NCBI GenBank assembly: GCA_024743275.1
Contig: JANSWW010000013.1
Location: forward strand, 1-64,000
DNA length: 64,000 nucleotides
Direction: 5' to 3'
DNA from: Alphaproteobacteria bacterium
Lineage (GTDB): Bacteria; Pseudomonadota; Alphaproteobacteria; JANSWW01
The notes beneath the pieces were generated by a model. It searched no databases, was not told the origin of the DNA, and was given only the letters and a program-made list of their open reading frames with translations. A program made the translations under genes and the position numbers. Position 1 is the first letter of the stretch, and each line of letters starts with the position of its first letter. This document shows, one piece after another, positions 50,560-59,456 of this stretch.

Positions 50560-50598
50560 GCGCCACTCCGCGACGCAACACGTGACATGGAGGGTCCC

Positions 50599-50988
50599 AT
50601 GACCGCCCGCAGGCTCCCCCACGCGCTTCTTCTGGTTCTCGCGGCCTTTATCTCGTTTTGGAGCAGTTCGGCGCACGCGCTGACAAACGACCAACGAATC
50701 GGGCTCCAGATGGAGCTGGTCAACTATATCGATGCCCGTACGATCGACGGTGAGTTCGTTTTCTTCGACCCGAAGGAGGCGCGAAGCATCGCGCTCTATC
50801 CGGCGCATCTTCACCCCAAGATCGTCCCGATCGGAGAAATCTATTTTCTGTGCGCCAGTTTTCGGAACACCGACGGAAAAGACGTCGAGGTCGACTTCGT
50901 GGCCCGTTTCGTTAATGGGCAGGCCCGCATTTTTCAAACTCTTGTGGATCAGCGGAAAGTGATTCGCGATTTGATGAAAGCGCAGTGA
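50599..50988 (+). CDS. Exported protein before a sensor kinase
   Basis: A 129-residue protein: signal peptide 1-28 (LPHALLLVLAAFISFWSSSAHA), then a soluble domain LTNDQRIGLQMELVNYIDAR, FVFFDPKEARSIALYPAHLH, PIGEIYFLCASFRNTDGKDV and ARFVNGQARIFQTL. No family recognised. GGAGG lies before the ATG at 50599. Its stop overlaps the kinase start (TGATG), so it may be a periplasmic ligand-binding partner of that kinase, which has a small sensor domain of its own (inference). Confidence 0.75.
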   Translation: MTARRLPHALLLVLAAFISFWSSSAHALTNDQRIGLQMELVNYIDARTIDGEFVFFDPKEARSIALYPAHLHPKIVPIGEIYFLCASFRNTDGKDVEVDFVARFVNGQARIFQTLVDQRKVIRDLMKAQ

Positions 50989-52841
50989 TGCGTGGTATGG
51001 CTTTTCGGGTCAGGTGCGTTCTCAGCGGTCTCACCGTTCGATTTCTCAGCCTCGCCCTGCCCATCTTCCTGATCGTCAATGCTGTCGGGCTTTTCGCCTA
51101 TCTCGATTACCGGCATGTGGCATTGCAGGAGGAACTAGCCGCCGAGGTCGCCGCGGTATCCGTCAGGCTTGGGCAGGCGGTGGTGGGCCTCGCGGCCGCC
51201 GGTGAGCAGGCGGTCGCGACAAAGGTGGTTGGCGCCATGGCCGGCAACCGTTCGATTGAATGTGTCGAGCTTAGGTCGAGTGGTGGTGGAACCTTGCTCT
51301 TTTGGCCCTTTCCCGACTGTGGAAGCCGCCTGGCCCGGATGCCGGATGTCGCCGTGCCCTTATCGAATGGGCAGGACCTGCTCGTCAAATACAGCGATGT
51401 TTGGGTTTCCGACGCGCTCAAGAAGGAGACTTTCTATCTCGGAGGCGCCTTTGTGGTTTCCGGACTAGTCGCCTTCCTGGCCTCCGTAGTCGCCCATTTG
51501 CGACTTATCGGGCGTCCGATCGATGCGCTTCGTGAGGCGATCGAAAATCGCGCGGCAACCGGGACTCGGCGTCCGGTCAAGCCACAGTCCACCGGACCCC
51601 TCCGAGATATTCTGGATGCCTATAACGCCATGCTCGAAAAAGAGCAGGAATTGGAGGCCGATGCCCAGGAATCCCGGATCGCGGAGGCTGCGGCGCGGGC
51701 GGCCGACAAAGCGAAGTCAGAATTCCTGGCGACCGTCAGCCATGAGATGCGGACGCCGATGAACGTCATCATCGGCCTGGGGGAAGTTCTCTCTGAGACC
51801 GACCTCGACCGGGAACAGCGGGCCTATGTGTCCAACATCGCGCGATCCGCCGACGATTCCCTTAGTCTCATCAACGAGATCATTGACTATACAATGATGA
51901 GTACGGGCGAGATGGCTCTTGATGAGACGGACTTCGTTCTTTTCGACCTCGCCGACCGGGTGACAACGCGGCATCGTCCTGCCGCGGTGGCCAAAGGGCT
52001 GACATTGACCCTACAACTCGCCGACGATCTACCCGAACGGCTGCTCGGCGACGATAAGCGGCTTGGAAGAGTTCTGTCGGGGCTTGTCGACAACGCGATC
52101 AAGTTTACCGATGCCGGGCATGTCCGGGTTTCGTGCTCCTCCGACATCCGTGACAACGGCTTGCTGAGGATCGATGTGATCGATACCGGCATCGGCATAT
52201 CGGAAAACATGAAATCGAGGATCTTCGAACCGTTCCAGCAGGTGGACGGCACCCATGCGCGCCGCAACCAGGGTCTTGGTCTCGGCCTTGCGATTTGCCG
52301 TGACTTGGTCATCTCCATGAAAGGGACCTTGACGGTGGACAGCCGGGCCGGGATGGGTTCCGTGTTCAGTGTTCGCGTGCCGATGACAGCGTCGGCAACC
52401 GTATCCGGGGTACCCGGGGAAGCGTCGGGCCCCGGTGCGCCGAAACGCGTGCTGGTAGTGGACGACAGCGCATCCAATCGGGATGTGGTTATGGCCATGT
52501 TGCGCCGCGAGCCGGTAGAGATCGATTGCGCCGCGAGTGGGGCCGAGGCACTGCGGAAGCTCGACCAGGGGCTTAGCTACGACCTGATCCTCATGGATAT
52601 CCAGATGCCGGGGATGAGCGGTCTTGAGACCGCGGCTAAGATCCGCAATGGGAATCTACTGTCGGCGGACATACCCATTTTGGCTCTCACGGCGAATACT
52701 CACCCGGAAGATCGTGCGTTTTATTTGCGGGAAGGGATGCAGGCCGTGCTCCCGAAACCTGTTCGCAAGAGCAGCCTTTTGGAGGCGATTGGCCGCTACG
52801 CCGAACGAATTCCAACGTCTTTATCGACACAACTTGTTTGA
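50988..52841 (+). CDS. Hybrid histidine kinase (HisKA-ATPase-receiver)
   Basis: A 617-residue membrane kinase. Transmembrane helices lie near 18-38 and 148-170, with a periplasmic domain of about 105 residues between. A HAMP-like linker and coiled coil (190-245) follow. HisKA has H252 (TVSHEMRTPMN); the ATPase has NAIKF, DTGIGISE and GLGLGLA; a C-terminal receiver has VLVVDDSASNRD and LILMDIQMPGMSG with the phosphoacceptor Asp. No Hpt domain is present, unlike the other two kinases. It overlaps the exported-protein gene upstream and is followed nine bases later by the GlmU-like gene. Confidence 0.92.
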   Translation: MRGMAFRVRCVLSGLTVRFLSLALPIFLIVNAVGLFAYLDYRHVALQEELAAEVAAVSVRLGQAVVGLAAAGEQAVATKVVGAMAGNRSIECVELRSSGGGTLLFWPFPDCGSRLARMPDVAVPLSNGQDLLVKYSDVWVSDALKKETFYLGGAFVVSGLVAFLASVVAHLRLIGRPIDALREAIENRAATGTRRPVKPQSTGPLRDILDAYNAMLEKEQELEADAQESRIAEAAARAADKAKSEFLATVSHEMRTPMNVIIGLGEVLSETDLDREQRAYVSNIARSADDSLSLINEIIDYTMMSTGEMALDETDFVLFDLADRVTTRHRPAAVAKGLTLTLQLADDLPERLLGDDKRLGRVLSGLVDNAIKFTDAGHVRVSCSSDIRDNGLLRIDVIDTGIGISENMKSRIFEPFQQVDGTHARRNQGLGLGLAICRDLVISMKGTLTVDSRAGMGSVFSVRVPMTASATVSGVPGEASGPGAPKRVLVVDDSASNRDVVMAMLRREPVEIDCAASGAEALRKLDQGLSYDLILMDIQMPGMSGLETAAKIRNGNLLSADIPILALTANTHPEDRAFYLREGMQAVLPKPVRKSSLLEAIGRYAERIPTSLSTQLV

Positions 52842-52849
52842 GGACAGCC

Positions 52850-53782
52850 ATGACGGACATCACAGCCGTAATCCTCGCGGCAGGGCGAGGCACGCGTATG
52901 AAATCGGATCTACCCAAGGTGCTGCACGAGGTTGGCCGACTGCCGCTTCTCCACCATGTGCTTCATTTGACGCGGAACCTTGCGGCGGCGAGAACGATCG
53001 TCGTTACTGCGCCGGATCAGGATTGCGTCCGGAGGACGTTGCCTGCCGATTGCCTATCGGCGGTTCAGGACCGCCCGTTGGGAACCGCTCATGCTGTCCT
53101 TGCCGCCAGACACTTGATGCCGGCGTCCGGGGTTTTGCTTGTCCTGTTCGGCGCTGATCCCTTGCTGACCACGGAAACGGTGCGGCGGATGATCGATAGC
53201 CAACGCGGGGGGAACGCCCTGACGGTACTCGCTAGCAGGCCCGCGTCCACAGAAGGGCTTGGGCGGGTGATCTTGAACGCCGACGGATCGGTCGACCGGA
53301 TCGTCGAAGAAGCGGATGCGTCGCCGGATGAGAAGCGGATTACCCTGTGCAATGCCGGTGCGATGGCCATCGATCAGGCCCGGGCCGTCGACTGGCTGAG
53401 CGAGGTTTCCAACGCCAACCGGAAAGGTGAGTATTACCTCACCGACTTGATCGCGATCGCAAACCGCCGAGGCCAGCGGGTCGGATGGGTCGAGGCAGGA
53501 CGCGAAGAGGTCGTTGGCGTCGACGACCGCGCCGATCTCGTTGTATCGGAGCAAGTCTTCCAGCGGCGCAAGCGTGCAGAGTGGCTTTCCCGTGGAGTAA
53601 CGCTCACGCAGCCGGAAACAGTTTTCTTGGCGCATGACACGACTTTTGGCCGCGATGTCGTTGTTGAGCCCTTTGTGACCTTTGGTCCCGGCGTGTCTGT
53701 GCCCGATGGTGTTCGGGTCCCTTCCTTTAGCCGGGTGGGGAACGGTCCAGGAAACAAACCGCTGGAGAGCGCCGGGACCTGA
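52850..53782 (+). CDS. GlmU-like UDP-GlcNAc pyrophosphorylase lacking the acetyltransferase domain
   Basis: A 310-residue protein equivalent to the N-terminal half of GlmU. Motifs: VILAAGRGTRMKSDLPKVLH (nucleotide binding), DRPLGTAHAVLAAR (uridine), LGRVILNADGSVDRIVEEAD and KGEYYLTDLIAIANRRG. A few hexapeptide-like turns follow (TTFGRDVVVEPFVTFGPGVS), then the protein ends, so the ~200-residue acetyltransferase half is missing. The metal-binding GDxPL motif reads FGADPLL, so the usual Asp (D105 in E. coli) is Ala with an Asp one place later. It may make UDP-GlcNAc or a related UDP-sugar. It completes the glmS-glmM-glmU set of the locus. Confidence 0.85.
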   Translation: MTDITAVILAAGRGTRMKSDLPKVLHEVGRLPLLHHVLHLTRNLAAARTIVVTAPDQDCVRRTLPADCLSAVQDRPLGTAHAVLAARHLMPASGVLLVLFGADPLLTTETVRRMIDSQRGGNALTVLASRPASTEGLGRVILNADGSVDRIVEEADASPDEKRITLCNAGAMAIDQARAVDWLSEVSNANRKGEYYLTDLIAIANRRGQRVGWVEAGREEVVGVDDRADLVVSEQVFQRRKRAEWLSRGVTLTQPETVFLAHDTTFGRDVVVEPFVTFGPGVSVPDGVRVPSFSRVGNGPGNKPLESAGT

Positions 53783-53919
53783 CTCAGCCAGGGTCATGCT
53801 CGGCTCAACCGCGCTGTGGCGAAGGAGGGATATGTCCGTCCGAGGCAAAGAGTTCATCCGCCGGGGCGCCATTGCTTAGGACGTTTATCGGGGCGCGTCG
53901 TTCTTGGCGTGGGGCGGAG
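53783..53919. other. Short intergenic gap at the end of the polysaccharide locus
   Basis: No clear gene or terminator. A 15-codon frame at 53832-53879 follows a good GAAGGAGG, but it is too short to support on sequence alone. Confidence 0.4.
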
Positions 53920-54336
53920 TCAGGTTGCTTCTTCGGTTTCTTCCCGGATGTCGCAGAACAGCGCGATCTTGTTCCCATGAGGATCGCGGAGATAGGCGAC
54001 GTAGAAATGAGCGCTGTAATCCGCGCGGAAGCCGGGCGACCCCTCGTTCCGCCCGCCATGGGCGAGGCCCGCCGCGTGCAGCTCGCGCACCGACGCCCGC
54101 GTCCCCACCCGGAAGGCCAGCATCGTGCCGTTGCCGTGCGAGGCGGCCTGCTTGTCGTATGGCCGCTTGATGTAGAGGTCGACCGGTTGAGACCGGCCAT
54201 CTGTCGTGGGAGGAAGCGTACAACTCAGCCCCTCGGCGGAGAGCGCCAAGGTGTAACCCAGCTTGGGCAGGAAGGCCGCGTAGAACCTTTCTGCACGCGA
54301 GATGTCATCGGCCCCAAGGGTGACATAGGCAATCAT
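53920..54336 (-). CDS. VOC-superfamily (glyoxalase-like) protein
   Basis: A 138-residue single vicinal-oxygen-chelate protein. It starts MIAYVTLGADDISRAERFYA with AFLPKLGYTL, the typical opening, followed by VDLYIKRPYD, ASHGNGTMLAFRVGTRASVR and the ending AHFYVAYLRDPHGNKIALFC. Two paired beta-alpha-beta-beta-beta modules are inferred. Such proteins include small dioxygenases, glyoxalases and antibiotic-binding proteins; the substrate is not predictable. Alone on the minus strand, next to the transporter gene. Confidence 0.85.
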   Translation of the reverse strand: MIAYVTLGADDISRAERFYAAFLPKLGYTLALSAEGLSCTLPPTTDGRSQPVDLYIKRPYDKQAASHGNGTMLAFRVGTRASVRELHAAGLAHGGRNEGSPGFRADYSAHFYVAYLRDPHGNKIALFCDIREETEEAT

Positions 54337-54378
54337 GGCTCTCCTCCTCGTCCCGCGCCGATCGGTCGGAAAACCGGC

Positions 54379-55608
54379 TCATACGCCGCCGTGGGACGAT
54401 AATCCAGCGGCCGGTTTCCGCTCGGTCCATCGGGCGAGGATGAGGGCACAGAGACCGAGACCGAAGAAGCCGGAAACCAAGGGGATCACGGTGCCGTCGA
54501 AGAGCTGGCCCATCATCCAGCCGAAAGGCAGGGAGATGAAGGTCGAGATGGAGCCGATCAAGGCCGCCCCCAGCCCCGCCATATGTCCCAGCGGTTCCAT
54601 CGCCAAGGCGTTCAAATTCCCGAACAGAAAGCCGATACAGAAGAAGGCGGCGAGCTGCCAGGCGATGAACAGCGGCAGCGGCGGCAGGCCGTCGAAAGCG
54701 AGGAACGCCACGGTGAACCCGCCGCTCACGATCACCAGTGCTGTCATGGCGGTGTGGGTAAGCATCCGCATGCCGAAACGCATAACGAGCATCGAGTTCA
54801 AGGCGGAGGCGCTGCCGATGGCCAGGGCCGCGACCCCGAAGTAGACGGCGAACATCTCGCCGACGGCGAGGGCTTCCTGAAAGACCTGACGCGATGTCGC
54901 GAGATAGGTCAGGAAGGCGCCGAAAATGAACCCTGCGGCCAGTGTGTAACCGAGGACCGTTCGGATACGGAGCGCCTGGGCAATGCCTTCGAAGATCTTT
55001 TTGAAGGAAAGCTCCCGCCGGTTCTCGCGGGCCAGGGTTTCCGGTTGCCGCACCCCGAACCAGAGCGCCGCCGCTACCGCCATCGCCAGCAGCAGGACGA
55101 AGGTGTACTCCCAGGGCAGGACGAGAATGATGCCCTGGCCGAGGGCGGGCGCGAGGGCGGGCACAAGGATGAAGACTGACATGATAATCGACATGATCCG
55201 GGCCATGGCGCGGCCGGCATAGCCATCGCGGATCAAGGAGACGCCGACCACTCGGGGAGCGGCCGCCCCGATGCCCTGAAGGCAACGGCCGACCAGCATG
55301 GTCGCCAGATCGCTCGCGGTGATCGACAACAAACAGCCGACGATGAAGACGAGATAGCCATAGAGGATGACGGGCCGGCGGCCATAGCTGTCCGACAACG
55401 GGCCCATGATCATTTGTCCGATCGCGAAGCCCAGGAACAGGGAGGACACGATGAGTTGTGTGTCGTTCGGATCGGCGATGCGGAGGTCTGCCCCGATCAA
55501 CGCCAAGGCGGGCAGCATGATGTCCGTCGCCATGGCGACGATCGAGACCATGAAGGCCAAGAGGACGACGAACTCGGCGAAGGGCAGGGCGGGCTTGGCG
55601 CTGGTCAT
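54379..55608 (-). CDS. Bcr/CflA-type MFS drug transporter
   Basis: A 409-residue major-facilitator protein with 12 predicted membrane helices. The N-terminus reads FVVLLAFMVSIVAMATDIML and PALALIGADL; the conserved loop after helix 2 is GQMIMGPLSDSYGRRPVILY, and motif C-like sequence is in LQGIGAAAPRVVGVSLIRDG. These mark the DHA1 Bcr/CflA branch, proton-driven exporters of bicyclomycin, chloramphenicol, amino acids or other small molecules. Its last 43 bases have a close copy at 17046-17088. Confidence 0.92.
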   Translation of the reverse strand: MTSAKPALPFAEFVVLLAFMVSIVAMATDIMLPALALIGADLRIADPNDTQLIVSSLFLGFAIGQMIMGPLSDSYGRRPVILYGYLVFIVGCLLSITASDLATMLVGRCLQGIGAAAPRVVGVSLIRDGYAGRAMARIMSIIMSVFILVPALAPALGQGIILVLPWEYTFVLLLAMAVAAALWFGVRQPETLARENRRELSFKKIFEGIAQALRIRTVLGYTLAAGFIFGAFLTYLATSRQVFQEALAVGEMFAVYFGVAALAIGSASALNSMLVMRFGMRMLTHTAMTALVIVSGGFTVAFLAFDGLPPLPLFIAWQLAAFFCIGFLFGNLNALAMEPLGHMAGLGAALIGSISTFISLPFGWMMGQLFDGTVIPLVSGFFGLGLCALILARWTERKPAAGLSSHGGV

Positions 55609-55669
55609 GGGAGCTCGTGGATAGGCGGTTGGCGAGGACGAAGCGCCGTGCGGAGACCCGAGCCTATTC

Positions 55670-56125
55670 TCACCGTGCCGGGAACACCATGCTGTCCTTC
55701 ACCGTGCCATAGGCGAAGCTGGTATCGATCGAGCCGATCCCGCCGACGCGATGTAGGCGCGTCCGGATGAAGCGCTCATAGGCTTCCAGAGACCCGACGA
55801 CGACGCGCAACTGATAGTCGGTCTCTCCGGTCATCACATGACATTCCAGCACCTCGTCCATCCGGCCGACTTCCCGTTCGAAGGCTTGGACGCGGGCCTC
55901 GTCATGGCGCTCCAGCTTAACGCGGACGAAGGCGGTGATCGGCAGCCCGTAGGCCTTGGGATCCACGCGGGCCGCATATCCCTGGATGATGCCCGCCTTT
56001 TCGAGCATCCGCAGCCGGCGGAGGCAGGGCGACGGCGACAGGTTCACCGCCGCGGCGAGATCTTGGTTCGACATGCGCCCGTCGCGCTGCAGCGTGCGGA
56101 TGATTTGCCGGTCTTTTTCGTCCAT
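55670..56125 (-). CDS. Lrp/AsnC-family transcriptional regulator
   Basis: A 151-residue regulator: helix-turn-helix MDEKDRQIIRTLQRDGRMSN with QDLAAAVNLSPSPCLRRLRM, then the ligand-binding RAM domain (AFVRVKLERHDEARVQAFER, VLECHVMTGETDYQLRVVVG, IRTRLHRVGGIGSIDTSFAY). The ATG at 56125 has GAGG eight bases upstream; the longer frame to 56260 runs into the promoter region. It is divergent from the methionine gamma-lyase gene with about 110 bases between, so it probably senses an amino acid such as methionine and controls that gene (inference). Confidence 0.93.
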   Translation of the reverse strand: MDEKDRQIIRTLQRDGRMSNQDLAAAVNLSPSPCLRRLRMLEKAGIIQGYAARVDPKAYGLPITAFVRVKLERHDEARVQAFEREVGRMDEVLECHVMTGETDYQLRVVVGSLEAYERFIRTRLHRVGGIGSIDTSFAYGTVKDSMVFPAR

Positions 56126-56234
56126 ATCACGCCTCACATTGGCGGATTCTGCTAAAGTACCAGGGTTTGTAGGTGAAGAACGCAATCTTTCAAACGGTAG
56201 AGGGCGATATTCTGCGCAAGAAAGGAGATCGCCG

Positions 56235-56542
56235 ATGACCCAGACCCAAGGCTTCGCCACCCGCGCTATCCATCTTGCCCACGATCCAATGGACCATCAG
56301 GGCGCCCTGACACCGCCCTTGCACCTGACCTCGACCTTTGCCTTCGAAACGGCCGAAGCGGGAGGAGAGATTTTTGCCGGCGAGCGGCCGGGGCACGTCT
56401 ACTCCCGCATCTCAAACCCGACGCTGGATCTGCTTGAGCGTCGGGTCGCGGCGCTGGAAGGAGCCGAGGCCGGTCTCGCGCTCGCCTCGGGCATGGGGGC
56501 GGTGACGGCCGTTCTCTGGACCCTGCTGTCGCCGGGCGGCGA
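56235..56542 (+). pseudogene. Methionine gamma-lyase, N-terminal fragment
   Basis: About 102 codons of a PLP-dependent Cys/Met-metabolism enzyme: MTQTQGFATRAIHLAHDPMD, PPLHLTSTFAFETAEAGGEI, FAGERPGHVYSRISNPTLDL and LERRVAALEGAEAGLALASG with MGAVTAVLWTLLSPG. These match the start of methionine gamma-lyases. After LLSPGGEV the frame switches to sequence resembling the gene at 57864 and then runs into a stop at 56769. The PLP-binding lysine and the whole central part are missing, so this piece cannot be functional. The matching C-terminus is at 59284-59505. Confidence 0.88.
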
Positions 56543-56555
56543 GGTGCTCGGCACC
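56534..56555 (+). repeat. 22-bp direct repeat, copy 1
   Basis: GGGCGGCGAGGTGCTCGGCA plus CC is repeated exactly at 59132-59153. Beyond it the two copies go on with weaker similarity (both translate GGEVLGT.FDI.ASQ.T). It marks the left junction of the segment inside methionine gamma-lyase. Confidence 0.9.
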
Positions 56556-56808
56556 ACCTTCGACATCACGGCATCCCAGATCACCGCCATTGCTCTGCTT
56601 TGTGCCGCTTCGCGAACGCCCTCTGGTGGCGTCGCTACTGTTCTGAGTAGCCCATTATGTATCTGTTTTTTTCGTGAAAAATCGAAGTTCTGTATAGGGA
56701 TTCGGAAAACAACCAACCAATGGCCGTGGGTCAATTCTAAAAATCGATCTAAGAGCGTAAAATCTCGTTGAGCGATCGGGGGGCACCTGCATTAGTCTGA
56801 TCTCATGG
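56556..56808. other. Junction region without a gene
   Basis: The open frame from the lyase fragment continues as TFDITASQITAIALLCAASR and later low-quality translation to a stop at 56769. The first 30 bases resemble the end of the gene at 57864; the rest is AT-richer and holds nothing I can name. It may include the promoter of the next gene. Confidence 0.5.
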
Positions 56809-57849
56809 ATGGGGTGTAGAGCGGAGACAAACAGTCTGAATGCGACAATGCAATCGATTGGGGGCGAGGCTTTCTCCGAAGACCCTGGAAAGACCAATGG
56901 GAATATGTTTCAGGCAATGCTGATCGAACCCCTCAAGGCGTCACTCCGAGCTATTTTCAGGCGTCCATTGGTGTTCGGCATCCTCTTTGGCTGCTGGATT
57001 TCTTTTGCAATACCGGTGTCCGCTCAGGACAAGACGCTACCCGCCTTCGATTGGGTGCCCTTCGCAATCCCTGCTGATGCCTTGGAAGAGATCACCTTCG
57101 ATTTGTCAAAGCCTCTGGGGGCGAGCGACTTTTCGGTCATATTGCCCTTCGGCAGATTTCGCGAACAGGTGATCAAGTTCCGGATGGCCGGCGTCGATCT
57201 CTACGTACCGGACAATTGGTTGCATATCGGTTTCGGTTTGGGAGGGCGGTTTCCAGGCGAACTCAAAGTCCTCTATCTTTGGACACGCTACCCATCCTTC
57301 GCTCCGAAAACCCGTGGGACCTATAAGGAAGCGTTCGAGATCCTCACCGGTGATCAACTGAAGCAAATCACAATATCCTTGGAGCGACGGTGCGTCTATC
57401 GGCTTAGTGATTGCGGCAGGAATGATCCTATGCGCTTCATTCCTCGATTGGCTTTGGAAGACGGCGGGGACGTCGAGGAAGATTATTTCGGTGACCGAAT
57501 GGAGATCGACGGGCTGACGCGCGTTGCCATCGTTAAAGGGTCTCTGCACAGAAAACGCGCCCAGGTTGCAGAAGGCATATCATCTCAACAAAAAGTAGTG
57601 TCGGTTTTTGAGGGGAGTTATCGCGGACGGCGCCAGCATGTCACATGCCGTTCGCCCAAGGCCGGTGGGTCCCCCTTCTGCGATATCCTCGCGGAACTCA
57701 ATCCGCGCTTCTACACCAAAATTGGCGTCCGCTTTGAGCACATCCAGGATTGGCGCTGGATCGTCGATCGGGTGGAAACGGCTTTGGCCGGTTTCCTCGA
57801 GCGGCCCGATGACCGGCCAATCCTTGATTCGCTTACCTTTCTCGATTAG
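56809..57849 (+). CDS. Exported hypothetical protein in the inserted segment
   Basis: Not recognised. From an ATG at 56905 the protein would start MFQAMLIEPLKASLRAIFRR with a hydrophobic signal (PLVFGILFGCWISFAIPVSA) and cleavage before QDKTLPAFDW. From 56809 it has a 32-residue extension that hides the signal, so 56905 is likelier. The mature part is beta-rich: ADALEEITFDLSKPLGASDF, KFRMAGVDLYVPDNWLHIGF, and a Cys pair (RRCVYRLSDC) and a later HVTCRSPKAGGSPFC. It precedes the truncated gene at 57864 by 14 bases and may be its export or immunity partner. Confidence 0.65.
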   Translation: MGCRAETNSLNATMQSIGGEAFSEDPGKTNGNMFQAMLIEPLKASLRAIFRRPLVFGILFGCWISFAIPVSAQDKTLPAFDWVPFAIPADALEEITFDLSKPLGASDFSVILPFGRFREQVIKFRMAGVDLYVPDNWLHIGFGLGGRFPGELKVLYLWTRYPSFAPKTRGTYKEAFEILTGDQLKQITISLERRCVYRLSDCGRNDPMRFIPRLALEDGGDVEEDYFGDRMEIDGLTRVAIVKGSLHRKRAQVAEGISSQQKVVSVFEGSYRGRRQHVTCRSPKAGGSPFCDILAELNPRFYTKIGVRFEHIQDWRWIVDRVETALAGFLERPDDRPILDSLTFLD

Positions 57850-57863
57850 CCGGGAGTTTCTAG

Positions 57864-59456
57864 ATGCCCACCGTGACCCAGATCGACATGAACCGGCTTA
57901 AAGGCTATGTCGATTCGCATAACCCAGTCGCCTATTACACGGAGCTCTCGCGGCTTGGCTATAGCTACGGTGATTTGGCACTCGGTGTGGTGAACGATTC
58001 CACTGTTCCCGGCAGTACGGCGCGGGCGTTTTTCGAAGTCAAAAACGGGGACGAAGGCGGTTCCTTCGACGGAAACTGGGGGGATCTGAGCAACGACTTG
58101 ATGCGACTGGACTTTGCTGCACGGATACAAAAGTTCAACGCGGCACAAAGCGGCGACGCGGATGTCTATTTGGACCACCAGCAACAGATCCAGATTCATC
58201 AAGCCGCCTTCCGAGAGTACGGTGTCTCGATCGAGGGTTGGACCGCTTTTCCTTTTCTCAATGTGCTGGGAACCGACTACGCCTCCCGCGAAGCGGTCTG
58301 GCAGAGTATGATCAAAAACGGGTTCTTTGCCCGCACGACGGATGCGGGTCTGGTTGATGTTGGGGTTCTGTTTTCAGCTCTTTACATCGAAGCGCTGGCG
58401 GAATACTCGGTCTACGGCATGGCTGGTACCCGCGAAACGTCTCCTGCCATGTTTGCCGTTTTCGACTTGAACAGGGCGGTTGCGCTCGATGTCGGTCAAG
58501 AGACCGGTCTCTTAGATTTCTTTGAGGACTACTTCGGGCAGCTTGGCTTTGACATCACGCCGGACCCAAATGGACTGCTACAGCCTATCGGACTAAGCAG
58601 TATACAGCGGCAAGATGGATCACCGGTTACTTTTGAAGAATTGGTTCAGGCCTACGAGGCCCGTCAATATGCAGGCGTCCTATCTTCACACACCAATCCG
58701 GACTATGGGTCCTTCAAAGTTGTGGCCAGCATTGACGATCAAGGCAAAATCAGCCCGATTGTCGTCTTTCAAACGGATGATCCGAACTCTCCCTTTTACG
58801 ATCAGCGCGGGCTGTCGATTCCCGAACTCCAGGCGATCGAGGCGGGCAACAGTCTGATCGCAAGTATAATTGCCAATGTTGTCCTGGCGATCACGGATGT
58901 CGACAACCCGATCGCGCAGATCGCGCTCGATACCTCGGTCCGGCAGTTGACAGGTTTGGCGGTGGAGGCCGCCAACGGAACGGTGCTGCCCGGTGTCGGG
59001 CTGATCGATAACGGCAGCATCAACTTCGACGCTTTCGGCGGTGCGCTTCTCGCCAATTTCGCGGCGGCCGGTGTTGGCTTGGCCGCCAACCGGCTAGGGA
59101 CCGAGTTGGGCGAAGAACTCTTCGGCGACATGGGCGGCGAGGTGCTCGGCACCGTTTTTGACATAGCGGCGTCACAGTTAACGCGGGATTACTTACTCAA
59201 TAGTTTGGCGTCGGCGGATTACTCATTCATTAACGTCGTCGGGTTAACGGCAACGACAGCGATGATCGGCACCAAAGCGATGGTTGCTGCCGCGCCTTGC
59301 GCGGGCGGTGTCGCTCGGCGATGCCGAATCGCTGATCCAGCATCCGGCGTGCATGACCCATTCCACCTATACGCCCCAGGAAAGGGCCGTCCATGGCATC
59401 GGCGACGGGCTGATCCGCTTGTCCGTCGGGTTGGAGGATGTGACGGATATCGTTGA
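57864..59456 (+). pseudogene. Truncated large exoprotein-like gene fused out of frame to a lyase remnant
   Basis: About 470 codons look genuine: YSYGDLALGVVNDSTVPGST, ARAFFEVKNGDEGGSFDGNW, later SLIASIIANVVLAITDVDNP and GTELGEELFGDMGGEVLGTV. The Gly/Asp/Asn-rich style resembles the N-terminal part of large secreted calcium-binding (RTX-type) proteins. No RTX nonapeptide repeats remain. After about 59283 the frame enters methionine gamma-lyase sequence in the wrong frame, giving an Arg-rich tail ending at 59456. So the original C-terminus is lost. Loss of a C-terminal secretion signal would stop export if it is RTX-like. Confidence 0.65.
59132..59153 (+). repeat. 22-bp direct repeat, copy 2
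   Basis: Exact copy of 56534-56555. It lies inside the truncated exoprotein-like gene, about 130 bases before the lyase sequence resumes. Confidence 0.9.

Larger units (their letters stand above)
50145..50598. promoter_or_regulatory. Divergent regulatory region with two sigma-54 promoters
   Basis: This 450-base region holds a leftward promoter (50267-50281), two regulator boxes (50349-50359, 50446-50458) and a rightward promoter (50545-50559). The box-to-promoter distances (about 70 and 90 bases) suit an enhancer-bound activator with DNA looping. No gene is credible here. Confidence 0.7.

Noticed and set aside
53832..53879. 15-codon mini-gene with a good ribosome site
   Set aside because: Too short to support without conservation or expression data.
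59284..59456. C-terminal tail of the 57864 gene as real protein
   Set aside because: These bases encode the methionine gamma-lyase C-terminus in another frame; the Arg/Pro-rich tail arises from reading it out of frame.
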